Counted from the stretch's first letter, positions 21,721 to 30,185 are shown. The stretch: DNA of 64,000 nt from CALGDE01 sp964655355 (GCA_964655355.1 CAZZMD010000012.1:25483-89482), one strand, 5' to 3'. The notes: generated by a model from the sequence alone, not told the origin. A program made the numbers and translations.

Positions 21721-22383
21721 TTAGATGTCCTTGATATATCCTTGCAGTTGCCCTTGGAGCCGTTGGCGGGCCCGGGCAATGCGGGATTTGACGGTTCCCA
21801 GGGAAACGCCAGTCATTTCGGCAATTTGCTCGTAGGGCAGGTCTTCAATCTCCCGCAAGATAATCGTGGTGCGGAAGGTTTCCGGCAGGTCGGCGATCGC
21901 CACCTGGAGCTGCTCATAGAATTCCTGGGCGTTGAGCTGCTCATCGGGACCGGGCGCATCGGATGGGATTTCCCATTCCATGGTGCCGCCGTCAAATTGT
22001 TTCGCCGCATCTAAAGATAGGGGACGGCGATGGCGCTTACGCTTGCGCAGCTCATCGTAAAACAGGTTTGTAGCAATCCGACTGAGCCAACCCCGGAATT
22101 TTTCCGGATCCTTCAGGCGGGCAATGCTCCGGTAGACCCGAAGCCAGACTTCCTGGGATAGGTCGGCGCGATCGCCCCAATCCGGGGCCAAATGGTAGAG
22201 CACCCGCTCAACGTGAGAGTGATAGCGGCGTAGCAGTTCTGAGAATGCTGCCGGGTCGGGTTTCAGACCGCTTTGGCAACGAAGAACCAGGTCCGTATTG
22301 GATAGGGATTCCGGGGACACAGGGGTTTGAGGGATGGTGCCCTCAATCCTCGACCAAGGCGCGGGTGCGGCGGAGTAGCTCAT
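21721..22383 (-). CDS. sigG: ECF (group 4) RNA polymerase sigma factor, SigG type
   Basis: A 220-residue sigma factor. Region 2 includes AFSELLRRYHSHVERVLYHLAPDWGDRADLSQEVWLRVYRSI and the -10 element reader FRGWLSRIATNLFYDELRKRKRHRR. Region 4 includes LPETFRTTIILREIEDLPYEQIAEMTGVSLGTVKSRIARARQRL with its helix-turn-helix. The N-terminal extension and DPAAFSELLRRY/DLSQEVWLRVYRSI wording match cyanobacterial SigG rather than SigH or SigI. The anti-sigma gene follows on the same strand. SigG homologues respond to envelope or oxidative stress and are often autoregulated; I could not identify its promoter in the 316-bp upstream gap. Confidence 0.93.
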   Translation of the reverse strand: MSYSAAPAPWSRIEGTIPQTPVSPESLSNTDLVLRCQSGLKPDPAAFSELLRRYHSHVERVLYHLAPDWGDRADLSQEVWLRVYRSIARLKDPEKFRGWLSRIATNLFYDELRKRKRHRRPLSLDAAKQFDGGTMEWEIPSDAPGPDEQLNAQEFYEQLQVAIADLPETFRTTIILREIEDLPYEQIAEMTGVSLGTVKSRIARARQRLQGQLQGYIKDI

Positions 22384-22700
22384 AGGATGTGATTGGCAGA
22401 GTCTGCCATCGCAAGCTTCATTCCTCCCCTTGACGGCCGGGGAACTGAGTTGGTTCCCCAGAAATTTTTGGGATGAGTAAAGCCGGGCTGAGCGGGATTC
22501 CGATGGACGGGATTAAGGATTGATGGGAGTTGCGAGATCGAGTTAATGCTCGACTCATAATGATCGACTCAATTGTAGTCGGGTGGGCGTGATCGCGGTG
22601 GATTGAGACTGGGGGCAGGGATTCGGTTTACCCTGGTCAATAGCGACTTTTTTGACCATAGAGCGACCGTAGCGTCCTATCCCTACCCCATCCTTGTCCC
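22384..22700. other. Divergent gap between sigG and gcvP with a 14-bp periodic repeat
   Basis: This gap should hold promoters for both genes. aatgctcgactcat (22545-22558) and aatgatcgactcaa (22559-22572) are tandem 14-bp copies, with a degenerate third copy just upstream (agatcgagttaatg). A hairpin can form between tcgag and ctcga within them. I looked for a glycine riboswitch upstream of gcvP and found no match to its conserved core. Confidence 0.6.
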
Positions 22701-25700
22701 ATGAGCCCTAGCCTAAACCTCGCCCGTGATGCGTCTAATGCGTCTCAAAATAATGGTGTAAACGTGAATGGCACCTCTGCTGCTCCCCAAGCTGGGCAGA
22801 CGAGCGATCGCCTGACTGCCCTGGCGGATGGGTTTGGGCGGCGGCATATTGGTCCCAATGATGCAGACCGTGCCGAGATGTTGCGGGCGTTGGGGTTGGC
22901 GAGTTCGGATGAGTTGATTGATAAGACAATCCCGGCGGATATTCGGTTGGGGCGATCGCTCCATTTAGATGCCCCGAAAACGGAGACGGAAGCGTTGGCA
23001 GAGTTGCGGGCGATCGCCAATAAAAATCAGGTGTGGCGCTCCTATATTGGGATGGGCTATTCCCCTTGCATTACGCCGCCGGTGATTCAGCGCAATATTT
23101 TGGAGAATCCCGGTTGGTATACCGCCTATACGCCCTATCAAGCGGAAATTGCCCAGGGTCGGCTGGAGATGTTGCTGAATTTCCAGACCATGGTGGCGGA
23201 TTTGACGGGGATGGATATTGCCAATGCGTCCCTGTTGGATGAGGGGACGGCGGCGGCGGAGGCCATGAGCCTGGCCTATGGTGCCTGCAAGGTGAAGGGG
23301 GCAAATCGATTTTTAGTGGATGAGCAGTGCCATCCCCAGGTGTTGGAGGTCTTGAAAACTCGCGCCCGTCCTTTGGAGATTGAACTGGTGATTGGCCCCT
23401 GGCGGGAATTTGTAGAGGCTGATTTTGGGGCGGTCGATAATACTTCGCCGGTGTTTGGGGTTTATGTGCAATATCCCAATACGGCGGGGACGATTGAGGA
23501 TTATCGATCGCTCGTCGAAGCCACTCACGCTGCTAAGGCGTTGATGATTGTGGGGGCGGATTTATTGGCGTTGACGATTTTGACGCCGCCGGGGGATTGG
23601 GATGCGGATGTGGTGGTGGGCTGTACCCAGCGATTTGGAGTGCCCTTGGGCTATGGCGGTCCCCATGCGGCTTATTTTGCGACCCGCGCTAAATATCAAC
23701 GACAGATCCCGGGGCGAATTGTGGGGGTGTCTAAGGATGCTCAGGGTAATCCGGCTTTGCGGTTGGCGCTACAAACCCGTGAGCAACACATTCGGCGGGA
23801 TAAGGCCACCAGCAATATTTGTACTGCCCAGGTTCTATTAGCGGTGATGGCGGCGGCTTACGGGATCTATCACGGTCCTGAGGGTATTCGGGCGATCGCC
23901 AATCGGGTGCGGTTGATGACGTTGGCCGTGCGGGAAGGGTTGGCGAAGCTGGGCTATGAAGTGGCCCCCCGCCCGGTGTTTGATTCGGCCCGATTCCGCG
24001 TTACTGAGGATTCTCCCTATAAATCTGTTGCCGAGTTAAAAGCGGCGATGGAAGCGCGGGAAATTGATTTGCATTATCTGCCCGATGGGGCGATCGCCAT
24101 CAGTTTGGATGAGACGGTCACCGTCGATGCCTGGATGGAGCTGATGGGTATCCTCGCCAAATCCGATGCGTTGCCGTGGACGTTGGATGAGTTGTTGGAT
24201 ACCCAGGATCTAGCCCTGGCGGATTTCTTTGAACGTAAAAGTGAGTATTTAGCGCAGCCGGTTTTTAATCAGTACCACTCTGAAACGGAGCTGATGCGCT
24301 ATTTACATCGGCTGGAGAAAAAGGATCTGGCGCTGAATGAATCCATGATTCCGTTGGGCTCCTGCACCATGAAGCTGAATGCGGCGGTGGAAATGATCCC
24401 GGTGACTTGGCCGGAGTTCGCCAATATTCATCCCTATGCCCCCCGCGATCGCGCTAAGGGATATCAGATTATGTGCGAGCAACTGGAGCATGATTTGGCG
24501 GAAATTACTGGATTTGCGGGGATTTCTCTGCAGCCCAATGCCGGTTCCCAAGGGGAATATGCGGGACTGTTGGCGATTCGGGATTATCACCTGTCCCGAG
24601 GCGATGGCGATCGCACCATCTGTTTGATTCCCACCTCTGCCCATGGGACGAATCCCGCTAGTGCCGTGATGGCTGGGATGAAAGTGGTGACGGTGAAATG
24701 CGATGACCAGGGCAATATTGACCTGGCGGACCTGGAAGCTAAAGCGGTCAAACATTCCACCAAGCTGGCGGCGTTGATGGTGACCTATCCGTCGACCCAT
24801 GGTGTGTTTGAAACGGCGATCAAAGATATTTGCTCCCTCATCCATAGCCATGGCGGACAGGTTTATATGGATGGGGCAAATACGAATGCCATGGTGGGGC
24901 TTTGTCGCCCGGGGGATTTTGGCGCGGATGTATGCCATCTGAATTTGCACAAAACCTTCTGTATTCCCCACGGGGGCGGCGGTCCTGGTGTCGGACCCAT
25001 CGGCGTTGCAGCTCACCTGGTGCCCTTTTTACCGAAGACCGAATTGGGCGGCTCTGACGACCAAAGCGGGATGGTATCGGCGGCCCCTTGGGGAAGTGCG
25101 AGTATTCTGCCCATTTCCTGGATGTATATCAAAATGATGGGCGCGGAAGGGCTGACGGCGGCGACGGAAACGGCAATTCTGAATGCTAACTATGTCGCTT
25201 TGCGACTGGATGACCATTTCCCGGTGCTCTATCGCGGCGAGTCCGGTTTGGTGGCTCACGAGTGCATCATCGACCTTAGGGAAGTCAAGCGATCGCACGG
25301 GATTGAGGTGGACGATATCGCCAAACGGCTGATGGACTATGGTTTCCATGCCCCCACCGTGTCCTGGCCCGTGATTGGCACCATGATGGTGGAGCCTACG
25401 GAGAGTGAATCCAAGGGGGAATTGGATCGGTTCTGCGATGCGCTGGTTGCTATTCGTCAGGAAATTGCGGCGATCGCCACCGGCAAATTCACCGACGATA
25501 ACAACCCGCTTAAATTTGCCCCGCACACCGCCGAGGTGTTGCTACAGGGGGATTGGGATCGTCCCTATAGCCGAGAAGAGGCGGCCTACCCAGCCCCTTG
25601 GACTCGCGAGTCTAAGTTTTGGCCCACCGTTGGACGCATCGATAATGCCTACGGCGATCGCAATCTGATGTGTTCCTGTGCTCCCCTCTCGGATTACGAG

Positions 25701-25706
25701 GATTAA
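22701..25706 (+). CDS. gcvP: Glycine dehydrogenase (decarboxylating), P protein of the glycine cleavage system
   Basis: A 1001-residue cytosolic PLP enzyme that decarboxylates glycine and passes the aminomethyl group to lipoyl-GcvH, important for photorespiratory glycine. It is the full-length fused form: the N-terminal half has FGRRHIGPNDADRAEML, RSYIGMGYSPCITPPVI and TAYTPYQAEIAQGRLE. The C-terminal half has the PLP Lys751 in LNLHKTFCIPHGGGGPG and MIPLGSCTMKLN. A Gln/Asn-rich leader of about 30 residues precedes the domain; internal ATGs could be the true start. gcvT and gcvH are not adjacent. It is preceded by a divergent sigG promoter gap. Confidence 0.97.
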   Translation: MSPSLNLARDASNASQNNGVNVNGTSAAPQAGQTSDRLTALADGFGRRHIGPNDADRAEMLRALGLASSDELIDKTIPADIRLGRSLHLDAPKTETEALAELRAIANKNQVWRSYIGMGYSPCITPPVIQRNILENPGWYTAYTPYQAEIAQGRLEMLLNFQTMVADLTGMDIANASLLDEGTAAAEAMSLAYGACKVKGANRFLVDEQCHPQVLEVLKTRARPLEIELVIGPWREFVEADFGAVDNTSPVFGVYVQYPNTAGTIEDYRSLVEATHAAKALMIVGADLLALTILTPPGDWDADVVVGCTQRFGVPLGYGGPHAAYFATRAKYQRQIPGRIVGVSKDAQGNPALRLALQTREQHIRRDKATSNICTAQVLLAVMAAAYGIYHGPEGIRAIANRVRLMTLAVREGLAKLGYEVAPRPVFDSARFRVTEDSPYKSVAELKAAMEAREIDLHYLPDGAIAISLDETVTVDAWMELMGILAKSDALPWTLDELLDTQDLALADFFERKSEYLAQPVFNQYHSETELMRYLHRLEKKDLALNESMIPLGSCTMKLNAAVEMIPVTWPEFANIHPYAPRDRAKGYQIMCEQLEHDLAEITGFAGISLQPNAGSQGEYAGLLAIRDYHLSRGDGDRTICLIPTSAHGTNPASAVMAGMKVVTVKCDDQGNIDLADLEAKAVKHSTKLAALMVTYPSTHGVFETAIKDICSLIHSHGGQVYMDGANTNAMVGLCRPGDFGADVCHLNLHKTFCIPHGGGGPGVGPIGVAAHLVPFLPKTELGGSDDQSGMVSAAPWGSASILPISWMYIKMMGAEGLTAATETAILNANYVALRLDDHFPVLYRGESGLVAHECIIDLREVKRSHGIEVDDIAKRLMDYGFHAPTVSWPVIGTMMVEPTESESKGELDRFCDALVAIRQEIAAIATGKFTDDNNPLKFAPHTAEVLLQGDWDRPYSREEAAYPAPWTRESKFWPTVGRIDNAYGDRNLMCSCAPLSDYED

Positions 25707-26114
25707 GGTCCCTCTAAAGTCTCTAAAACACAGTCTCTAAAACACCTAGGATAACTGACCCATACTAATAGCTTGCCCCGGATAAGTTGCTGGTCAAACA
25801 ATAATAAAACCAGCGACTTGCCGGGGTGATAAATGGGATAGAGACTGGCTTGGGGGACGTTGGGCGATCGCAACAGACTGTAATGCTTGCCGCCCAACTT
25901 CATCGTAACTTCATGGCAACTTCATGGGAACTTTATAAACCCTAGGGTTTCCATTGAAGATTTGATGAAGATGCCTCTTCTGCGTTTTGAAATTCGATTT
26001 GAATGCCATACTGCTGCTGTGCTCCACAAGGCTCTTGCTCCAAACGTTTTTCATGGGCGTTCAAAGAGCTTCGATGTTCTTGCGTAGTTTTTTGACGTAG
26101 TTGATGGTGGTGTT
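25707..26114. other. Repeat-rich gap between gcvP and a PEP-CTERM gene
   Basis: Contents are a 14-bp duplication (gtctctaaaacaca at 25719-25732, then gtctctaaaacac), the large hairpin at 25776-25826, and an 11-bp unit aacttcatcgt/aacttcatggc/aacttcatggg (25896-25928) with a decayed fourth copy. A leftward 66-codon ORF (25703-25903) spans the hairpin and reads plausibly at its start (MKLGGKHYSLLRSPNVPQAS), but I cannot support it as a gene. The final 130 bp probably form the leader of the PEP-CTERM gene. Confidence 0.55.
25776..25826. repeat. Long hairpin downstream of gcvP
   Basis: ccccggataagttgctggt (25776-25794) pairs with accagcgacttgccgggg (25809-25826) through an AT-rich 14-nt loop. 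The mismatches are one T-G wobble and one small internal asymmetry. There is no T-run on either side, so it is not a textbook terminator; it may stabilise the gcvP 3' end or be a remnant palindromic repeat. Confidence 0.6.
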
Positions 26115-26885
26115 ATGAATACGTTTCTTAAAGGCGCGGTTTTAATCAGTACGGCAGTTATCGGGGTTGGGGTCGCTGATGCGGCGATCGCAGGATCCTT
26201 CCACAAGATTAATGCGGAGCTCGACTTCACTATCTATAAGTCAGGCAAGGCTAAGGCTCTGTATGGGGACTTGGGACACGGCCTTACTTATAAGGTGACC
26301 GCCGGTTATCACTATGGGGGCTCTAATCAGGACGTTCCCTTCCCTTACACCTATCCTGCGCAACTGACTGGCTCAAAGCAGGGGCTTGGGGTCGATAGTG
26401 ACGGCAAGAAAAAGGGCGATGATTGGGCTCTGGATGGTAAGGGACCTGACGAATTTATTAAAGTTGAATTCTCCCAGGATGTGACCCTGAAGCAGCTCTA
26501 TCTTGGTGGTGCGGACTACGATTACTATGATGAGTTTGATGTTGGCGTTGACAATGTTGACCTAAATATCAAGAAAACTTTCCCTTTCAAGCAAGACGAA
26601 ATCGCCTACTTCCCTTACGTCTGGAGCGGACCCTTCAAGGGAACCTATGAGGTGGACTTTGAGAAGGGTGCTGTTTTTTCTGGTACCAGCGGTAATAAAA
26701 AGAAGCCTGTGACGGGTTCCGTTTTTCACTTCTACACCACCGATAAATACGATGACTTTCGTTTGGGTGGCATGAATATCTGGGCCAAGATCAAGAAAGA
26801 CGTCCCTGAGCCTGCGATGACTTTGGGCTTGCTGGGTGTGGGCGCGGCTATGTTTGCTTCCCGCCGCAAGCGTGAGTCTGCTTAA
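26115..26885 (+). CDS. PEP-CTERM sorted surface or exported protein
   Basis: A 256-residue exported protein. The signal peptide runs to about residue 27 (AVLISTAVIGVGVADAAIAG). The mature part is rich in Lys, Tyr, Asp and aromatic strands (DYDYYDEFDVGVDNVDLNIKK). The C-terminus is a complete PEP-CTERM tripartite signal: VPEP, a hydrophobic helix (MTLGLLGVGAAMFA) and a basic tail (SRRKRESA). PEP-CTERM proteins are processed by exosortase and usually go to the outer surface or exopolysaccharide; no exosortase gene is in the window. GGTGG lies before the ATG. The body belongs to no family I can name. Confidence 0.82.
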   Translation: MNTFLKGAVLISTAVIGVGVADAAIAGSFHKINAELDFTIYKSGKAKALYGDLGHGLTYKVTAGYHYGGSNQDVPFPYTYPAQLTGSKQGLGVDSDGKKKGDDWALDGKGPDEFIKVEFSQDVTLKQLYLGGADYDYYDEFDVGVDNVDLNIKKTFPFKQDEIAYFPYVWSGPFKGTYEVDFEKGAVFSGTSGNKKKPVTGSVFHFYTTDKYDDFRLGGMNIWAKIKKDVPEPAMTLGLLGVGAAMFASRRKRESA

Positions 26886-27010
26886 TTCAGGTCTGCTTAA
26901 CCCATCAAGATGGATTCCTCGTTGAGGAACCGTTAGCTGGCGATCGCGATGATTATTGCGATGATTATTGTGATCGCGGACCGCAGCTAATTCCATCTCA
27001 GTTTTAGAAG

Positions 27011-27045
27011 TACCAGATTGGCTTTTAGCCGGTCTGGTATTTTTT
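27011..27045 (+). terminator. Rho-independent terminator after the PEP-CTERM gene
   Basis: taccaga (27011-27017) pairs with tctggta (27033-27039), and the inner bases ttggct/agccgg extend the stem. TTTTTT follows at 27040-27045. It lies about 125 bp after the stop codon. Confidence 0.8.
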
Positions 27046-27090
27046 GTGGGATTTGCCGCTGGGACTTTAATGGGGCGGGCAGTCACCCAA

Positions 27091-27138
27091 GCATCGACCC
27101 CAACATCGACTCCAACATCGACCCAGGCACTGACCCAA
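27091..27138. repeat. 12-bp unit in four tandem copies
   Basis: The copies are gcatcgacccca, acatcgactcca, acatcgacccag and gcactgacccaa. They are intergenic and progressively diverged. Confidence 0.8.
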
Positions 27139-27362
27139 CCATCGGTGACGAGGATCGCCACCTGACGCCACTGAGATCTTAAATATGCCCCTATCCGGAT
27201 CGCGAAAGGCTGTTGATCCTTATAGGAATAAGTGCCGATCGCAAACAATTTAATAACCCACGCCAATCACGGAGCCTTTAGGGATAAGTCGAGATGATGT
27301 AAAGGACGAAGCACGGGGAGCGGAGCCGGCCAACCGGTTGGATTCGCCCAGGCTTAACCGGA

Positions 27363-27414
27363 GAAAGCACCCAGGGAAAGCACCCAGGGAAAGCACCCAG
27401 GGAAAGCGCCCAGG
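27363..27414. repeat. 13-bp unit in four tandem copies
   Basis: gaaagcacccagg occurs three times perfectly and once as gaaagcgcccagg. It lies 52 bp before the start chosen for the DUF4347-like gene. A 13-bp unit does not preserve a reading frame, which argues against the upstream in-frame extension being translated. Confidence 0.9.
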
Positions 27415-27466
27415 AGCGCCCCCGCTGCTCGTTTTCTACTCACTCCCATCCCGCGTGTGCATCTCC

Positions 27467-27994
27467 ATGGCTAAGAGCCCCCCTGCCCCCTTCCGTGAGC
27501 TGGTAATTTTTGATGTCCGAGTCCCCCATCTGGAACACTTTCTGATGGGATTGCGCCTTGGTGTGGAGGCGATCGTCCTGGTGGCTGACCGGGATGGCGT
27601 GCATCAGATTTCAAGCTGGATCAAGAAACACCATCGCTTCGGTGCCGTGCATATTTTTGCCCCTGGCACGTCCCACGGCATCCAGCTAGGGAATAGTGTG
27701 CTGACCCTGAAAACGCTGCCTCAATATCAACGTGCCCTGGGGGAATGTCGGCAACATCTTACCCGTGACAGCGTTGTCCAGATTTATACAAACAAGCTCA
27801 GTGCATCCCCCCATTGTGGTCCCTTCATTGAACAGTTGGGCCAGCAGCTCAACACGGCGATCGCGATCGGTCACTATCAGCCCGGGCAAGGCTGTCGATT
27901 GCCAGACCTCGTGCCAGACCCTGTGTATGGAAGGACCCCCATTTCCTCGCCCTTAAACCCTACCTACCTCAACGGTGATGATCTCATTCTGTGA
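27467..27994 (+). CDS. Stand-alone degenerate DUF4347-like protein
   Basis: A 175-residue protein from the ATG at 27467. Residues about 8-150 follow DUF4347 closely: ELVIFDVRVPHLEHFLMGLRLGVEAIVL, DRDGVHQISSWI, FGAVHIFAPGTSHGIQLGNSVLTLKTL and FIEQLGQQLNTAIA. DUF4347 has a clan CD protease-like core with a conserved HIVSHG and a later GCN/GC word. Here these positions read HIFAPG and YTNKLS, so the presumed catalytic residues are absent. The domain normally heads very large surface or RTX proteins; here it ends after about 20 more residues. It may be a relic of a larger gene or a small non-catalytic protein. There is no signal peptide. Confidence 0.7.
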   Translation: MAKSPPAPFRELVIFDVRVPHLEHFLMGLRLGVEAIVLVADRDGVHQISSWIKKHHRFGAVHIFAPGTSHGIQLGNSVLTLKTLPQYQRALGECRQHLTRDSVVQIYTNKLSASPHCGPFIEQLGQQLNTAIAIGHYQPGQGCRLPDLVPDPVYGRTPISSPLNPTYLNGDDLIL

Positions 27995-28622
27995 TCCATG
28001 TGATGCTCGCATGCTGTGATCTGTGATCTGAAACCTAGTCAATTTATGAATAGTATGCATTGCTTTGGCGATCGCCGGAGCCAAGGAATTGATGGGGAAA
28101 TGACACATTCAAAACTGTCACATACTTGCCCACAAAAGCAGCATAACCTCATCTCAAAACAACAAATAAATGACAATTTTGATACCAAATTTGATGCCAA
28201 AAAAGAATTCAAAATTGTGGGGAACTTCGACAAAGTAACGGGCGTCCATTCGGTTGGTATGTCCAATATCAAGGACCTAGCAAAGGAGGACAGACTGTCG
28301 GGGAACAACACACAGAATGGAAAATTTGGTCGTTACCTTTGATCGCTATTGAAGGGCATTGTTTGATTGGGCGACACCTTTGCTGAAGGCTTGGATGTTG
28401 CTTCTCCGATTGATAAATGCGCCTTAACTGCTTGAAAAGGGTTTGAATTGACTGGGTTTGCACTGTTTTGTGAGTGGGGTCTTCGGGCGGATGATGTCTT
28501 CTCTTGCTGGTTGCTTGAGCTATTGGATTGAGTCTTGCTGACAGTTTCAGGGAAGTCGCTCTCCCTGTTCATGGCGTCAGTGATGACTAGAACTCCGTCG
28601 TTGCTCTGAAAAATCTAAAACT
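27995..28622. other. Gene-poor gap before the repeat-rich PEP-CTERM gene
   Basis: This 628-bp stretch is AT-richer than its neighbours. A 108-codon rightward ORF (28016-28342) and a 79-codon leftward ORF (28333-28572) are Lys/Asn/Ser-rich and match nothing I know. If the DUF4347 gene is a relic, this could be decayed coding DNA, but I cannot show that. Confidence 0.35.
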
Positions 28623-30041
28623 ATGGTTCTGTTCCAGAATCTGTCCTGTTCCGGACGCGTACTCGCTACGGCCGCCACCCTTGGCTTATCCGTTCTAGCG
28701 ATTGATTTGCCGGCCCATGCTGCCTCACTGATTGCCAGCGATAGCATTTTTGCTGGGGGGCTTGATATCTCCGATCGCAGTGCTTTAGACGCGGCAAATG
28801 TTTCATTCCTCGATGTGGGAGTGACCCGTATCTATGTTGGTTCTCGACAGGTAACCCCTATTGACATCGACCCCTTTGTGGTGAGTTTCACGGGGGATAC
28901 GCAAAATTGGGGCCAGGTCCATGACCAATCGCCCATTGATAGCAGAGGGGTTGGGTTGTTATGGGATGAAAGCAGTAACTTTCTTTACGCTGCCTTCACC
29001 GCTGACGGTGGCTCCATTGGTGCCAATACTTTTGGGGATGTCACGAATGGATGGCTAGATGGCTTTGACGGTCGTAATCCGTCTGCGTCTGGAATTGCGC
29101 AGGTGACCGTGCTGTTGCAGCTCGATTTGTCCACCGGCGAGGCTGTGAATGGAACGTATATTTCGGCAGTGGGCTCTGGCGGTGCTGGATCCCGTAGCGC
29201 CTTCGGTCTGACTAATCTTGCTTTCGGTGAGAACGGTTCTGTCATTGTCGATTTGGATCGAACTTTCTTTATCCCCCGTGGTGCTGATGGCCTTGCGATT
29301 GGTGAATTTGACGGCACCCAGAGCTCGCCCTTTGAGTATCGAGTCGAGTTGGAATCAGATCTGAGTGCTGCGATCGATGCGATCGCGGTTGGTTGGAATG
29401 GGGTGACAGAATTGCCTCCCCTAAGCGCCGGTAATGTCGGCGGTGGCGATCCTGGTAACGGTGGTGGCGACCCCGGCAACGGCGGTGGTGACCCCGGTAC
29501 TGGTGGTGGCGACCCCGGCAACGGTGGCGGTGACCCCGGTAGTGGCGGTGGCGACCCCGGCAATGGCGGTGGTGATCCTGGCACCGGTGGCGGCGACCCC
29601 GGTAATGGTGGTGGTGATCCTGGCAACGGCGGTGGTGACCCCGGTAACGGTGGTGGCGATCCTGGTACCGGTGGTGGTGACCCCGGTAATGGTGGTGGTG
29701 ACCCCGGTAATGGCGGTGGTGGCGATCCCGGCAATGGCGGTGGTGACCCCGGCAATGGTGGCGGCGACCCTGGCAACGGTGGTGGCGACCCCGGTAATGG
29801 CGGCGGCGACCCCGGCAGTGGTGGCGGCGACCCCGGTAGTGGCGGTGGTGACCCTGGTACTGGTGGTGGCGACCCCGGCAATGGCGGTGGTGACCCTGGT
29901 ACTGGTGGCGGCCCTGGCAACGGTGGTGGTCCCGGTAGTGGCGGTGGTGATCCGACTAAGGTGCCTGAGCCTTCTGTTCTAGGGGCGATCGCTGCTCTTG
30001 GGGGCGCTGGGGTGCTTCGGAAATTGCGTCGTCGTCGCTAG
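28623..30041 (+). CDS. PEP-CTERM protein with a long DPGNGGG repeat
   Basis: A 472-residue exported protein. The signal peptide ends near residue 33 (LPAHAAS). A globular domain of about 240 residues (SDSIFAGGLDIS, GVTRIYVGSRQV, GVGLLWDESSNFLYAAFTADGG) looks like a beta-rich cyanobacterial surface domain I cannot name. Residues 276-442 are 22 copies of DPG(N/T/S)GGG, one with an extra Gly, then two six-residue copies. The protein ends with KVPEP, a hydrophobic helix and LRKLRRRR, a PEP-CTERM signal. The glycine-rich tract is probably an extended stalk. It is the second PEP-CTERM gene in 4 kb; a strong terminator follows. Confidence 0.88.
   Translation: MVLFQNLSCSGRVLATAATLGLSVLAIDLPAHAASLIASDSIFAGGLDISDRSALDAANVSFLDVGVTRIYVGSRQVTPIDIDPFVVSFTGDTQNWGQVHDQSPIDSRGVGLLWDESSNFLYAAFTADGGSIGANTFGDVTNGWLDGFDGRNPSASGIAQVTVLLQLDLSTGEAVNGTYISAVGSGGAGSRSAFGLTNLAFGENGSVIVDLDRTFFIPRGADGLAIGEFDGTQSSPFEYRVELESDLSAAIDAIAVGWNGVTELPPLSAGNVGGGDPGNGGGDPGNGGGDPGTGGGDPGNGGGDPGSGGGDPGNGGGDPGTGGGDPGNGGGDPGNGGGDPGNGGGDPGTGGGDPGNGGGDPGNGGGGDPGNGGGDPGNGGGDPGNGGGDPGNGGGDPGSGGGDPGSGGGDPGTGGGDPGNGGGDPGTGGGPGNGGGPGSGGGDPTKVPEPSVLGAIAALGGAGVLRKLRRRR
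29448..29948 (+). repeat. 501-bp coding tandem repeat, 21-bp unit
   Basis: There are 22 heptapeptide units of 21 bp (one with an added Gly codon) and two 18-bp units. Codon third positions vary freely (gat/gac, ggt/ggc, aac/aat) while the amino acids are kept apart from N/T/S at one site. Other frames are also open across it, a by-product of the period. Confidence 0.95.
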
Positions 30042-30106
30042 GAGATCACTCGGACATCGCTAGGAGATTGCGATCATAAATTTGGCGATCGCAATGTGTT
30101 CAATTA

Positions 30107-30152
30107 GGGTAGGGAGCTTATGGGGGATACTGCATAGGCTCCCTACCCTTTT
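30107..30152 (+). terminator. Rho-independent terminator after the repeat-rich PEP-CTERM gene
   Basis: gggtagggagc (30107-30117) pairs perfectly with gctccctaccc (30138-30148), followed by TTTT. Confidence 0.85.
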
Positions 30153-30185
30153 GCGTGCACTTGTTGTTTGCAATCCTGGCACCTA

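Larger units (their letters stand above)
26886..27466. other. Gap dense in tandem duplications, with a terminator
   Basis: This gap of about 580 bp contains 12-bp copies gcgatgattatt (26946-26957 and 26958-26969), the terminator at 27011-27045, a 12-bp unit in four copies (27091-27138) and a 13-bp unit in four copies (27363-27414). A rightward frame across the terminator reads as a hydrophobic peptide but has no start codon. I see no gene. Confidence 0.6.

Noticed and set aside
22384..22700. Possible glycine riboswitch upstream of gcvP.
   Set aside because: The conserved aptamer core was not found; only a 14-bp repeat and small hairpins are present.
25703..25903. Leftward 66-codon ORF between gcvP and the PEP-CTERM gene.
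   Set aside because: It spans a large hairpin and tandem duplications, overlaps the gcvP stop, and has no family or good ribosome binding site, although the first 30 residues look protein-like.
26970..27170. A rightward frame across the terminator reads as a small membrane protein (PDWLLAGLVFFVGFAAGTLMGRAV).
   Set aside because: No ATG, GTG or TTG precedes the hydrophobic part in this frame, and the T-rich terminator explains the hydrophobic residues.
28985..29920. A leftward 311-codon proline-rich frame across the DPGNGGG repeat.
   Set aside because: It is the antisense of a 21-bp periodic repeat, so it stays open by periodicity; the sense frame has a signal peptide, a domain and a PEP-CTERM tail.
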